NCBI RefSeq assembly: GCF_014905175.1
Contig: NC_057790.1
Coordinates: 26,934,469 to 26,998,468, forward strand
Origin: Aphidius gifuensis
Lineage: Eukaryota > Arthropoda > Insecta > Hymenoptera > Braconidae
DNA length: 64,000 nt
Reading direction: 5' to 3'
The translations under genes and the position numbers were made by a program. This document shows positions 26,101 to 38,790 of this stretch, piece after piece. Numbering within the stretch: position 1 is the stretch's first letter; the number at the start of each line of letters is the position of its first letter. Under the pieces are notes generated by a model. That model saw nothing but the letters and a program-made list of their open reading frames with translations, was not told the DNA's origin and ran no database searches.

Positions 26101-28886
26101 CATACCCAAATTAACATAATTATATTTTATTTATTTTTTTAAATACAATAAACAACAATGTTTTTTTTTTTTTAAATTAACCCGTTTGATTGTCGCATGG
26201 AAAATATTCAAATACTTGTTTTCAAGACCACATATTTATTTATTTATCAGTTGTTGATTTTTTTTTTTTTTTTTTTTTCTTCTCAAATAAATTAATAATG
26301 ATTATTTGATTTTTCAATTATCCATGTGATGAATTTTTTTTATTATTAAGTAATAACTTGATGTTTAATTGATTTTTTTAATTGAAAATTTTTTTTTTTC
26401 ATTTTAATAGATCGTTTTTTTAAAAAATGTTTTTTTATTTTTTTTTTTTTAATTATAATCTTATCATTGAAAAATTTTAATTTTTATTTAAATTGATGAT
26501 AAAACAATATAGACATCATTCGGCAATGAACTGAATTTTAATTTCTAAAAGTCTCAATAAGCTGTCGAAGTAAAAAAAAATTTATTAATGTCAATAATAT
26601 AAAGAAAAAAAAATATACAATTGTGTGAATTTGTAAACATTGTAAATATCATAATTACTCATAATTTTTGTCAATTGTATTTCAACAATTTATCCAACAT
26701 TCAACAATATGATCTCGATCATAAAACACATATTGAATTATAATTTTATCATTTCAAAAAGCAACAAACAAACAAATAAAAAATAAAAACTCGTAATTCA
26801 TTTTTAAAAATAATTATTATACATTATAAAAGTTATGCAATTACAAAAGTTGAATTAAAACAACAAAAAGAGCAAATAAATTATTAATTTTTATAAAAAA
26901 AAAAAAAAAAAAAAAATACCAAAAGGTTTTAAAAAATTGATGCGAATTCAAATGGTAATTTGATAATAATTTAAATTAATTATAGTAATAAAATGATCAT
27001 TATTATTATTAATAAAAATTAAATATGTGTGTTTAAATAACTCGATGAAGAAAAAGTAACTGACCAATAAAATAAGAGAACGTATGGGGGCTCGTCATTT
27101 AGAGGTTAGAGTTGGTGGGTTGGCTCGCTGACATTAAAATTTAAATAATCACGAGTATTCTATTAAAATTCTATCACGTTTATACCTATATATATTCTAT
27201 TCAAAATATATTTATCTATTTTAACACATCATAGTCTTCTTAAAAATAAATATTATTATTATTAGAAAACAATAGCCGCGTGTGTGTGCGCGCGCGCGTT
27301 ATTCAAACGATCGCATAACGTAACGCGAAAAATGCAAAACTATTATTATTATTTGTAAATTTTAAAAAATAAAAAGAGTTATTTAAATATAAAATATTCA
27401 AGTCTCAAGCCAGGAGCCTTGACTTCACACACTGTTGTCCCATATTTATTTATTTTATATATTTACCTCTTTGATAATATATCCGTTAGAACCAAAATCA
27501 ATCTTAAATATCAAAAGATAATTAATTCAACTGTAAATGACAATTGAAGGAAATCAAATATATTAATTATTTTTTACATTTTTTTATTGATTTAAACAGT
27601 ATGTATTTTGTGTCATTAATATAATTTTTTTTGCTTTCAATATGCACATGTTTTATATAATATTTTTAAAAAAAATTTATTATTGTCTGGTAAATACATC
27701 CAGTTGCAACATTCCAGATAAAAAATATAAAAAATATATATACATAATTTTAAGATGTATTTTTAGTTTTACAATATTCATTATTAACAGAATGAGTAAG
27801 AAAAAAAATAGTTAATTATTATTACGTGATTGATTTTTAATTAACTATGTAATATTTTTTTTTTTTATTTTCTAATTTACTCGGTTGTATTTCGAGTCCT
27901 CATTTCGTCAGTTTATATTTGACAATTTATAGTACGTGTGCAAGAGAGAAATAAAAACAATGATTATCATGATGATGATGATGATGATTGTTGTACTATT
28001 CATTCTCTTTAACACTTGTCTTGAAAAAAAAAAAGGAGTCATATCAAACTACTGTGTTTATATGAATTTTATGATATAGACATTTGTATGACAACTCGAC
28101 GAACGACCGATTGCTTGATAATCCCTCTTTTTATTATTTATTTATTTGTCTCTCTCTATCTCTTGTCGACAATGAATTATGACGATTATTTCTCTCACTT
28201 GTCGTCGTAAATAAAAGTAGCGACCTGTCTGCGTCAGTCGCAAGTCAGCGCTGGCCACGATAACCACGAACTCAAAAATCGGTGTGTGGTATTTCCCTTT
28301 TTTTTTTTAATTAAATTTAAAAAAATATTTTTTTTTTTTTTTCTCATAAACAAGTAATTTGCTTTTTTTTAAATTATTTACTAAATTTTTTTTTTTTTTA
28401 TAATTTAATGCATTATTTACAAGAAGAAAAATAAAAGCGAGGGAAATTTATTTTCAAAGTGCTGAAAAAATTATTGAGTAATATATTTGTTACAGGAACA
28501 AGGCATTACGCCAGTTAGATTTTTTTTTTTTTTTCATTGCAATCAACTGTCTATATTGTAAAAAAAAATATAAAAATTGTTTTATACAATTTAAAATATA
28601 TTTGATGGTAATTTGAAAAATTGAAAAAAAAAAAAAAACATTCTATTTTAAAATATGTGTGACATTTTACTTGCATTTAGTATAATAATTTAATGTTGTG
28701 TCATAAAAATAGAAACGACCAAGTTACGCTATCATTGACCGTATAAATATGTAATTTAAAAATAAAGAAAACTATTAATTTTTATTATTTTCATTACAGA
28801 AAGGATGTGGCATTATTATTGGAGCTGAGACCACCAATAAAATTGCGAAGATCGACGGCTCCTTATAACAAGGAAATATCGAAAAA
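23161..28886 (+). CDS. Treh: Alternative N-terminal exons of trehalase (non-secreted form)
   Basis: Two coding exons, 23161-23384 (ends CG, donor GTGAGT) and 28800-28886 (acceptor CATTACAG, ends AA, donor GTAAGG). They join in frame to give about 103 codons and finish in phase 2, exactly the phase of the signal-peptide exon at 29293-29447, so either can splice to the common exon at 30593. The encoded N-terminus (MLIFKQAQGATVNLGGKK, later VALLLELRPPIKLRR) is basic and lacks a hydrophobic signal peptide, so it would give an intracellular or organelle-directed enzyme. Phase agreement across three borders supports it, but no transcript is available. Initiation could lie elsewhere on this exon. 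Confidence 0.6.
24260..24741 (+). promoter_or_regulatory. Treh: Candidate second promoter and 5' UTR exon of trehalase
   Basis: TATAAATA at 24271-24278 is followed by about 450 bp of less AT-rich sequence that ends in ATG|GTAAGA at 24739-24744, a consensus splice donor. Spliced to the known downstream exons, that ATG gives no long frame, so I read it as a possible untranslated first exon rather than a coding start. Confidence 0.3.
24742..28799. other. Intronic/upstream region of trehalase, no gene seen
   Basis: Four kilobases of AT-rich sequence. Noted landmarks: an ATG/ATC microsatellite at 25813-25838, an alternating GTGTGTGCGCGCGCGCG run near 27281-27298, and a less AT-rich patch at 28200-28290 containing GTCGCAAGTCAGCGCTGGCC that may be a promoter of the secreted trehalase form. 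No coding exon supported. Confidence 0.4.
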
Positions 28887-29292
28887 GTAAGGTGCCCGAT
28901 CGAAACGCCATTAAATTAAATAAATAAAACACTGACCAAATATTTATTTTAATTTACATAATTAATAAATCAAATTAATATAAAAAAAAAGAAATTTTTA
29001 AAAATACGCGCAACGCACTCACTCGTATGATATTTAAAAAAAAATTTTTCTTTCAAACTCATTAATAACATTATTAATATTAAATATATATTTTTTTTCA
29101 ATTGGTCAATTGTGTTGTCAATAATAGTGTCTTGAAGTAACAATAAATAAATAAAGACACGTGATGAAATAATAAATTTGAAAAAAGAAAACGAAAAATA
29201 ATTTTCACAAAGTTTTACAGTATTTTTGAAAAAAACTCAGACTTGATTGTGTATTAAAAATTAAAAGTGTAGTTAATATTATATTAATTAAA

Positions 29293-32200
29293 ATGAAGGG
29301 TATTAATGTAAAATCAAAATTATATAATTTAAAAAATTATCATGTGTGTTTGATAATAATACTGGCATTGAATACACTGACTGTTGTTGAATCAACATTA
29401 GTCCAAGAAAATGATGATTCTGATGAACGACCACCACCGTGTTCTAGGTAAGTCACCACATTCATTCACATCATTTAATAGCATTATTTATGTATTATTT
29501 ATAATTTATCACACCGGTTTATTTATTTATTTATCAGTCAGCATGGCGCTAATAAACTGTCTCTTGAATTTTTAAACGAAAAAAAAAAGCCAACTCACGT
29601 GTATTGCTTTGCGTCAATCAGGAAAATAATTATTTTTTTTTTTTCTATCAAGGAAATATTTATTCACTGCATCGTAACAACATTAGAATAAAAATAAATA
29701 AATATAATTGTAGGTGTGTTTTGACAATCAGATCAAGGACAATTTAAATTCCTACCAAATTATTTATTTTTTTTTATTTTTTTTCAATTATAAAATTGTA
29801 ATTATGCTTTAAAATAAATTTGAATTTTTCAAGGATTTTTTTTTTTTAATGTCAATCATGATGCTGATGATATCACTGTAATTGTTTATTGAAAAAAAAA
29901 AAAAAATTTTTGCTACTTTTTAAACTATTTTTCTTTAATCAAAAATTCTAGTTAATTTTTTAATTTTTTTTTTTTACAATCCTGTTTTGAAAAATAGATA
30001 TATGTAGATAATTGATTTTTTTTTTTTTTTTTTCATCTTTTGTAATTCTTTTATCGCGCCTGAACGATCACCGTCAGTTTTTTTTTTTTTTTTTTAATTT
30101 TTTTATCAAGGCCATTATTATACTACCGAGCCAGTTTTATTTAAACCAAGTTTTTCCGTCGTAATTTTCCGTTCTGTATAAAATACTCTATGAAATATGT
30201 ATATTTAAAAAAAAAAAAAAAAAAAAATTTACAATAATAATTTACATGTAATTGATAATGTTTTATTTGATTATTTAAATTTTTTTTTTTTTTATTTTTT
30301 CTTAAGTGAGTGTGTGTGCGTCGTTGATTTTAGTAAAAACTTACCTGAAACGTAAAAAAAAAATTAATATTAATTAATTTTTCGATAAAATAAAAAAAGT
30401 ATTAAAAAATATTTTTAAATTGAAAAAAAAAAAAAAAAAAAAAACATATATATTAAGTGAATTTGTTTTTAACCTTTGAGTGGGATTGTTGAAGGTCATT
30501 TTTGTAATCTTGGCGACGAAAATTGGTTTCGTTGATAGACTTGTTATTTAAAACTATTATATTATTAATAAATAAATTTGATTAATTTACAGCAATATAT
30601 ATTGTCATGGTGATTTACTGCATACAGTACAAATGGCATCACTCTATCCAGATTCAAAAACATTTGTTGATATGAAAATGAAGCTACCAGCATCTGAGCT
30701 ATTGGATAAATTTCATACATTGATGAATCATACTGGAAATTCACCGTCACATGATGTATTAAAAAAATGGGTTGAAGATAATTTTGATCCAGCTGGTTCA
30801 GAATTTGAAGATTGGATACCAGTTGATTGGCGAAAAGAGCCAAAATTTCTAAGTAAAATACGTGATCGTGAATTACGTAAATTTGCATCTGATTTAAATG
30901 ACATATGGAAAATGCTTGGACGTAAAATGAAAGATGATGTTAGAGATAATGAACATCTTTATTCAATAATATATGTACCAAATCCAGTCATTGTACCTGG
31001 TGGTAGATTTCGTGAATTTTACTATTGGGATTCATATTGGATTGTCAAAGGTTTATTATTATCTGAAATGTATTCAACAGTCAAAGGTATGCTTACTAAT
31101 TTTGTAACAGTTGTTGATAAAATTGGTTTTATACCAAATGGTGGAAGAATATATTATACAATGAGATCACAACCACCAATGTTATTACCAATGGTTAAAA
31201 TATATCTTGATGCAACAAATGATTATGATTGGTTAAAAGAAAATTTATGGTTACTTGAAAAAGAATATAATTTTTGGATGGTTAATAGAACAGTTAACAT
31301 TGAAAAAGATGGAAAAAATTATACACTTGCTAGATATTATGAAAATTCATCTGGACCAAGACCAGAATCATACAGGTAAATTTATTTAATTTTAAAAAAA
31401 TATTTAACAATACTTATACTTGTTTTTTATTTGTATAATTTTAGAGAAGATTATTTAACAAGTCATAATTTTCGTACAAATGAGGAAAAAGATAATTATT
31501 ATATGGAGCTTAAAACAGCTGCTGAATCTGGATGGGATTTTTCAAGTAGATGGTTTATTCTTGATGGAACAAATAAAGGTAAATTTAAAATTAAAAACAA
31601 AAAAAAAACACATAAATATTAATGATGATGTTGATGAGGTTGATGAGGTTGACCTTGTCTAAAATAATAAAAATGAAGATTAATGTTTATAATTATTTTA
31701 TCATTTTTTTTTTTTTAGGCAATTTAACAAATTTAAAAGCAAGATATATTGTTCCGGTTGATCTTAATTCAATAATATATCGTAACACTGTGCTGTTAGC
31801 TGAATTTAATGAAAAAATTGGTAATATTTCAAAAGCATCAATTTATCATAAAAAAGCTGAAGAATGGAAAGAAGCTGTAACAGCAATATTATGGCATGAA
31901 GAAGTTGGTGCATGGCTAGATTATGATTTATTAAATGATGTTAAACGTGATTATTTTTATCCAACAAATGTATTACCATTATGGACAAATTGTTATGATG
32001 TTACAAGACGTGAAGATTACGTATCAAAAGTATTAAAATATCTTGAAAAAAATCAAATAATGATTAATCTTGGTGGTATACCATCAAGTTTTGAACATTC
32101 TGGTGAACAATGGGATTATCCAAATGCATGGCCACCATTGCAATATTTTGTTATTGAATCACTTGATAATACTGGTGATCCATGGGCACAAAGACTTGCA

Positions 32201-34485
32201 TATGAAATTAGTGAAAGATGGGTTAGAAGTAATTTTAAAGCATTCAATGCAACACACAGTATGTTTGAAAAGGTTATTATTATTAATCATTTATTTAATA
32301 ATAAATTATTATGTTTGTTTGAATTATTTATATATTGTTGTTTAATTTTTTACAGTATGATGCAACTGTATCTGGTGGTGGTGGTGGAGGAGGTGAATAT
32401 GAAGTACAATTAGGTTTTGGTTGGTCAAATGGTTTGGTTATGGATCTACTTGCTAAATATGGTAGTCGTCTTACCGCGGAGGATGTCTTTATTCCAAGTG
32501 AAAAAAGTGAAGTTGATCATGAATCACCAAGTGGTACATCATCTGTATCAAGTGCTGGACAAATGATGGTCACATTATTAGCAGCCATCATTTCCATTGC
32601 TGCAGGATTCATCGGGTGAGGTAAGATATTTTTTTTATTTTTATATTTATTTAGCTTTTATAATATTGATGATATTAAAAAATGGTTTCTCCTTTTTTTT
32701 TTTTCACAGATATTTGGCTGGTGACTTTGACGTGTGTCTGAATTACGTGTTATTAGGTCTAAGCAAGAAATCTCGGGGTCTAAAATCAACCATCATCATC
32801 TTCGATAAACTTATTTATTTTATTTTATTTTTTGTTTGATTGTTTGTTTGTTTGTTTAACAATTTAATTTTCCTTTTTTTTTTTTTCCTGCCTTCCTTAT
32901 TTTTTTCCCCGTTGATTTTTTTTTTTAATTTTACGTGTATAATTGATTATTGTTATTAATTATTTTTTAATTATAAAAATATTTTTGGCTTGAGTTGCCA
33001 ATGTGTAAATACTGTACAAAAAAAAAAAGAAAGAAAAAAAATTCATATGAAAAAATGGGCCAACTGCATTTCACAACAATTTTCCCACAATGTAGATGTA
33101 TCTAGTCAATTTTTTTTTTTTTTTTTTTCTTATTAAGAGATACTTTGCGTCCAGTAATTAACACATCCCAGTAAAAAAAAAAAACTAAAACAATTGTAAA
33201 GAAAATTAATTAATCATCTTCATTTAAATATTATTATTTTTTTTTTTGAATTTTTTTTTTTTCCTTCTTTTACCTGCTTCGATTTTAAAAAAAAACCATA
33301 TAATTTTATTGTTGATATTTGTTTTAAATTAATATATATTATAATTAATTATAAATCTTAAAAATTTAAGACAAAGTATTAGAAAAAGTGCTAAAATAAT
33401 TTTAAATAATTTAATCGTTTTTTTGTTTTTTTTTTTTTATAAAATTAATCGTGATATAAAAAAAAAAAAAAAAAAAATCTGATATAAAAAAGCATGAAAT
33501 TGATTTTTGCTTCCTTGTTTATTTCCTCATTTCCTTTTGCATAATTAAAAATAATAAATGATTGTTTAAAAAGAAAAAAAAAAACAACAATAATCCCAGT
33601 TCCCAGATTTGAAATAAAATTAAAAAATAAATAAACACAATATAATCCTTTTGATTGCCTCGATTTTGTGTGTATATGTTATGTGTGTGTGTGTGTTTTG
33701 AGCCTTGTAATTTAAAACACAATGTCTTAACAATAATTAATTCAAAATACATCGTCTGAAATTACCACATGTCTTCAACAAACAGCAACAATACAACTTC
33801 CATAATTTTATAAATTTTCAAATCTTCAAAATTATTCTCAACAAGAAATTATTATTCAAACTTTTCACAATTCAATTATAAAATTAACATAAAAAAACAG
33901 AACAAAAACTTACATCTAAATAATAACTATAATTATTTTAATAACTGTCAAAAATATTTTCAAAGTATAAATTTGTGTTTTTTAAATTTTTTTGCTTGAT
34001 CATGTTGTCGCCATTAACTCGCAAAAATTTCAAGGATTAATCTATTATTTTTTAATATACAACACACTGAATAATTCACTTCCGTTTTCTACTAAAAAAA
34101 AAAAACAATAATAATAATAATAATAAAAAGTGAGTGACTGTGAGATATATAGAGTGTTAGAAAAAGAAAAAAAAAGAAACATCAATTTGCTTAAACTTTT
34201 TTATTTTTCAAATATATATTTAATAAGAAAATTTGTTTATGCATGTGTTTAATATGTACATGTGTGTGTATATTATTATTATTAATATGATATTATTATT
34301 ATTTTAAATATCATTACAGAATGGTCATGTACAAACGGCGGCATTACTACGTGCCTGGTCCATCATCATCATCAACAATGCAAAACGGAACAAGGCGAAA
34401 AGATGCTGATAGTTTCTACCGGAAACATATTGCCTACACTGAACTCAAGGACATGAACAATGATGATGATGATGATGATGATTGA
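29293..34485 (+). CDS. Treh: Trehalase, membrane-anchored form (GH37)
   Basis: Exons 29293-29447, 30593-31375, 31445-31578, 31719-32272, 32356-32615 and 34320-34485; about 683 residues. The signal peptide (NYHVCLIIILALNTLTVVES) is followed by the mature start CSSNIYCHGDLLHTVQMAS. Trehalase signature 1 is PGGRFREFYYWDSY at about residue 187; signature 2 is QWDYPNAWPP; a glycine run (GGGGGGGEYE) follows. A hydrophobic segment (MMVTLLAAIISIAAGFIG, then MVMYKRRHYY) near the C-terminus is a transmembrane anchor, with a short cytosolic tail ending in seven aspartates. Family role: hydrolyses trehalose to two glucose molecules at the cell surface, releasing haemolymph sugar. One donor (GTTATT at 32273) is weak but needed to keep the frame. 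Confidence 0.94.
32616..32839 (+). other. Treh: Alternative 3' coding ends of trehalase
   Basis: Three endings are open after residue block AAGFIG. Using donor GTGAGG at 32616 and the distal exon 34320 gives the full membrane anchor. Using the acceptor at 32705-32709 instead adds an exon at 32710-32839 in the same frame, reading YLAGDFDVCLNYVLLGLSKK and ending with a hydrophobic tail before TGA. Not splicing at all meets TGA at 32617-32619. The middle option has a good acceptor (TTTTCACAG) and an open frame of 43 codons. Confidence 0.45.
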
Positions 34486-35370
34486 TACTAGTTACAAATA
34501 GTTTAATCAACAAATACCATAACAATAACAATTTTTTTCTTTTTTTTTTTTTTTCTTATTTTTATTCATCAATTTATTACGTGAAATAAAATGGTGGGTT
34601 TTTTTTTTTTTTAGTTTGACTGGTGTGTTAAACTGAAACAATAATTTTTTTTTATAACGGCAGGTCCGTTGATTAACTGATCAAACATCATGCTCTCTTT
34701 TTGAAATTTTTTTTTTTCGAATTTTAAATCTGTGGATTAATACTCGAATGAAAAAAAAAAAAAAAAAATTAGTAACTGTGCACAAAATAATTCTAGTGAG
34801 AAATGATTTAAATGAGATTCCGTAAATTTTAATTTTTTTTTTCTTTTGTTTTTTAAATTGATGATTAATTTTTTTTTGTTTTTTAATTATTTGAATTATT
34901 TTATGAGAATGCCTTGGATGGTCTCAATGATAATGGATATTAAATAAAAATATTCTCAATAATAATATAACGTAAAATTTAGAAAAAAGAATATTAGAAT
35001 TTTTAGATAGAAAAAATTTATCTTTGAGAATTTATAGAAATAAAAAAGCCATATGTAAATTATGATAAACAATTATTTTGTTTTTTCATAATGATAATTA
35101 ATAGATTTAATTAGTATTTGATATAATTAAATAACAGGATAACTATTTGTGTAAATATATACAAAAAGTGTGAATGTAAAATTAATAAATTATAAGAGAA
35201 TTTTTTTAATTAATTGCAAATTAAAATTTTGTGATAAGTTGAATTTTAATTGTCAGATAATTGCTGATATATTTAATTATAATAAAATATTATTTTGCGG
35301 TATTATTTGTATAAGAAAACAATTAATTTTCAATAAATATATATTATTAGTATTTTATCTCAATGTAAAA
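34486..35370. other. Trehalase 3' flank
   Basis: AT-rich sequence with poly-T and poly-A runs and AATAAA-like signals; probably 3' UTR. The ORF at 35170-35490 is of low complexity and unsupported. The duplicated segment begins abruptly at 35371. Confidence 0.4.
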
Positions 35371-36345
35371 GTTAATCTGTTTGAGGAAAATATTTCGTTT
35401 TTTTTGTTTCGAAAAATAATTAGAATGTATGTTTGCCTAATTGTCTATAAATTGTATGTTTATAAAAAAAAAAAAACATTGATGAATTAAATAAATAAAA
35501 AAAATATATTATATAAATAAATAAAAACAAAGTTTTTATTTACATATCTTAATTGTATTTTATTTGTATTTTTTTTTTTAAAAAAAGATCAAGTATAAAC
35601 ATTAAGTCACTTTTAAACTTTCATTATGAATTATTTTCTTTTTTTTTTTTTTCACATCTAAAATTGAGCTAAAAACTTCAATTTAAAGAAATTTTATTTT
35701 TGAGTAAGTATATGAAATATTTTCTCTTTTCTTTCAATTTAAAATATATAAATTTCTGGAAAAAAAATTATCCTTTTTTTTTTTAATATATAGTTGTACA
35801 TTATTCTTTACTATATTTATTTATTTTTTTTTTGTTTAAATAAATTGAAGGCATTATTATTTCACGTTAATAATTATTTGAAATAACATTGTAAAATAAA
35901 ATTTTTATATACAAAAGGCATTTAAAAAAAAGCAATTTATTATTTTGTTAATTTTATAATAATAAAATGACTTATTGCTAAATAAAATTCAACAATAATT
36001 AATAATAATTTTGGATTTCGAAAATCCAGAAAAATAAGGATGTATAATAATATACTATCCCAAAAAAAAAAAAGACTTGTAATTGTTTTTTTCTTTTTCA
36101 ATAAACTGCCTCAGTATTTACAATATACACTCATTATTATTTTTAACAGAGTTGTAAATTTTTTGAAAATAATTCAACTAGTAAGTTGTTGTTATTTTTT
36201 AAACTTGAAATACACCTAAGAATTATTTTGTTAAACAATAATATTATTTATTTTAATTATTAAATTTTTATCGTAAATTATTGGCATTATTTTTTTGCCT
36301 ATATTTCTTGTTTTTTTTTTTAAATAATTATTAATGTAAAATTCT
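35371..36345. repeat. Direct repeat, left copy (~975 bp)
   Basis: Starts at GTTAATCTGTTTGAGGAAAA and matches 37501 onward almost base for base through ATTTTGGATTTCGAAAATCC and on to TATTGGCATTATTTTTTTGC. Relative to the right copy it lacks about 310 bp (38190-38500). Its last ~250 bp is a piece of the dispersed repeat in minus orientation. Confidence 0.85.
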
Positions 36346-36505
36346 TCAAAAGCTATTGATAAATTTCGAGGACAACAATTATTTTTATCAACATTGTTAT
36401 GAAAAATAAAAAAAACAAAAACAAGTTAAATAGGGTTATTAAAAGTGATAATAAAAGCTATCGTATAGTTGTTCATCATATATAATTTGTTTTCGTGATA
36501 TTGCG

Positions 36506-36512
36506 TATAAAA
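36506..36512 (+). promoter_or_regulatory. TATA box of the small secreted-protein gene
   Basis: TATAAAA lies 54 bp before the second in-frame ATG (36566) and overlaps the first one (36512). Transcription from it would start near 36535-36540, so only the ATG at 36566 could be used. This decides the start chosen for the gene. Confidence 0.6.
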
Positions 36513-36565
36513 TGAGGTACATTTTTAGTAATCATTACATTTACGTATTGCTAAAGTTTATCAAT

Positions 36566-37449
36566 ATGTCGAATATACAAAAATTTTTTCTTTTATTTGC
36601 CATGAATATATTCATTGCAAATGGCAAATTGAGCCAAGAAATAAAAGATGTAAGTAATAGTTATTGAATAAAAAAAAACATATTTTCTATTTTCTATATT
36701 TTTTCTATTTTCAGAATATAAAATTTGTTTGTGGTGAAGCACTTATACCAGGGGGTCAATCCGGACATCTTGATGGACCTGGGAACTTCGAGGTTCTTAT
36801 ATCTATGGAAGATGCATCAATCGTTAAAAATTTCACACTCGAAAAACCCATAAAAAGACAGGATAATTTGACAGTATAACAATTCAATTTTGACTTTAGA
36901 AAAAATATTTGCATATTTCTAATAATATATAATATTGTTATTCAGATAGAATATGGAGTGTTCTGTGGTAGAATAGAACATGAATTTCCTTCCACACCTA
37001 ATATTTGTGATGTGCTGGAATCTCAATCGGATGATGAGAAAACAAATTTATATAAAGTTTTTATCGATCTTCTGGGATTCAGTGCGTTATCCAGTTGTCC
37101 AATACCAGCAGTAATTATATACATATTCATTTTATTTAAATTATAATAGTATATATATATATTTATTGAAATATTTCTTAAATTATTACAGGGTACTTAC
37201 GAACTGAAACAACAAAATGATTATAATCCGTTGCTCAGTGATCTTTTTGGATCAAAATGCAGTGAGACTGATAAATTTTATGGCGGTTATGGAGCATTGA
37301 GTGTAAATATAATTGAGGTAGATTATCCGATTATGATAGCTGAGTGGCATCAAATAAAAGTAAATAACATAGACAATTGTACACTTCTTGGTTCCGTGCT
37401 TTCAAGAACATTGTATGATATACTGATTTTAGGATCAGCAATGTCATAA
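36566..37449 (+). CDS. Small secreted six-cysteine protein, tentative DUF1091/ML-like
   Basis: Exons 36566-36649, 36715-36873, 36946-37110 and 37192-37449; about 221 residues, every intron in phase 0. Residues 1-18 or so are a signal peptide (KFFLLFAMNIFIANG). The mature protein has six cysteines (FVCGEA, VFCGRI, NICDVL, SSCPIP, SKCSET, DNCTLL). The arrangement of CPIPAGTYEL followed by a beta-strand pair GGYGALSVNIIEVD and MIAEWHQIKV resembles the end of DUF1091/MD-2-like lipid-recognition proteins of insects, but I am not certain of the family and assign no function. The gene lies between two ~1 kb direct repeats and has its own TATA box. Such secreted proteins in a parasitoid could be venom, chemosensory or immune components; that is speculation. 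Confidence 0.72.
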
Positions 37450-37500
37450 TAAAAATAAATAAATTGATAAAATAGCACATCTAAATTAGAGACATAATAC

Positions 37501-38790
37501 GTTAATCTGTTTGAGGAAAATATTTCGTTTTTTTGTTTCGAAAAATAATTAGAATGTATGTTTGCCTAATTGTCTATAAATTATATATTTATGAAAAAAA
37601 AAAAAACATTAATAAATTAAATAAATAAAAAAAATATATTATATAAATAAATAAAAACAAGGTTTTTCTTTTTTTTTTCATTAAACATTTATTTACATAT
37701 CTTAATTGTACTTTATTTGTATTTTTTTTTTAAAAAAAAGGTCAAGTATAAACATTAAGTCACTTTTAAACTTTCATTATAAATTATTTTCTTTTTTTTT
37801 TTTTTTTCATTTCTAAAATTGAGCTAAACACTTCAATTTAAAGAAATTTTATTTTTCTATTTTCTTTCAATTTAAAATATATATAAATTTCTGGAAATAA
37901 AATTATCCTTTTTTTTTAATATAATATATAGTTGTATATTATTATTTTTTTACAATATTTATTTTTTTTTGTTTAAATAAATTGAAGGCATTATTATTTC
38001 ACGTTAATAATTATTTGAAATAATATTGTAAAATAAAATTTTTATATACAAAAGGCATTTATAAAAAGGCAATTTATTATTTTGTTAATTTTATAATAAT
38101 AAAATGACTTATTGCTAAATAAAAATCAACAATAATTAATAATAATTTTGGATTTTGAAAATCCAGAAAAATAAGGATGTATAATACTATATTAATAGTC
38201 AATAATAAAAATTGTTGTTGAATATTTTGTGAGCAATAATAGTAATACAATGTAATAATAAAAGTTTACACAACATTCGAAAAAAAAAAAACTATTGACG
38301 ATTGAGATATTTACTGCGGGGGAAGACTCACAAGTATTTATTAAATTATAAAACAATAAATTTATATATAAACAAATTATATAATATTAATATTAACGAC
38401 AAAGTCAGTACTGTATAGTAATTAATACTATAATCAATAATAAAGCCATCTTAAAAATCTATAATAAATATCTATCACAAAAAAAAAAAAAAAAAAGGTT
38501 TGTAATTATTTTTTTTCTTTTTTAGCTTATAATTATAATTAAAGCCAATCTGATTAATAAACTGCCTCAGTATTTACAATATACACTCATTATTATTTTT
38601 AACAGAGTTGAAATTTTTTTGAAAATAATTCAACTGGTAAGTTGTTGTTATTTTTTAAACTTAAAATACAACAAAGCAATAATTAATAATTATTCTGTCA
38701 AAAAATAATATTATTTATTTTAATTATTGAAATTTCATTGTAAATTATTGGCATTATTTTTTTGCCTATTTCTTTTTTTTTTAATAATTA
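37501..38790. repeat. Direct repeat, right copy (~1.29 kb)
   Basis: Same direction and order as 35371-36345, starting 52 bp after the stop codon of the secreted-protein gene. It contains about 310 bp absent from the left copy and continues without a break into the rest of dispersed repeat copy B, so the right copy is the more complete one. Confidence 0.85.

Noticed and set aside
35170..35490. 106-codon ORF crossing the left edge of the direct repeat.
   Set aside because: Composition is that of AT-rich non-coding DNA (K, N, I, F, Y only) and the frame is broken in the right copy.
35371..38790. Direct repeats read as LTRs of a retroelement.
   Set aside because: No primer-binding site, polypurine tract, gag or pol between them; the interior is an intron-bearing cellular-type gene.
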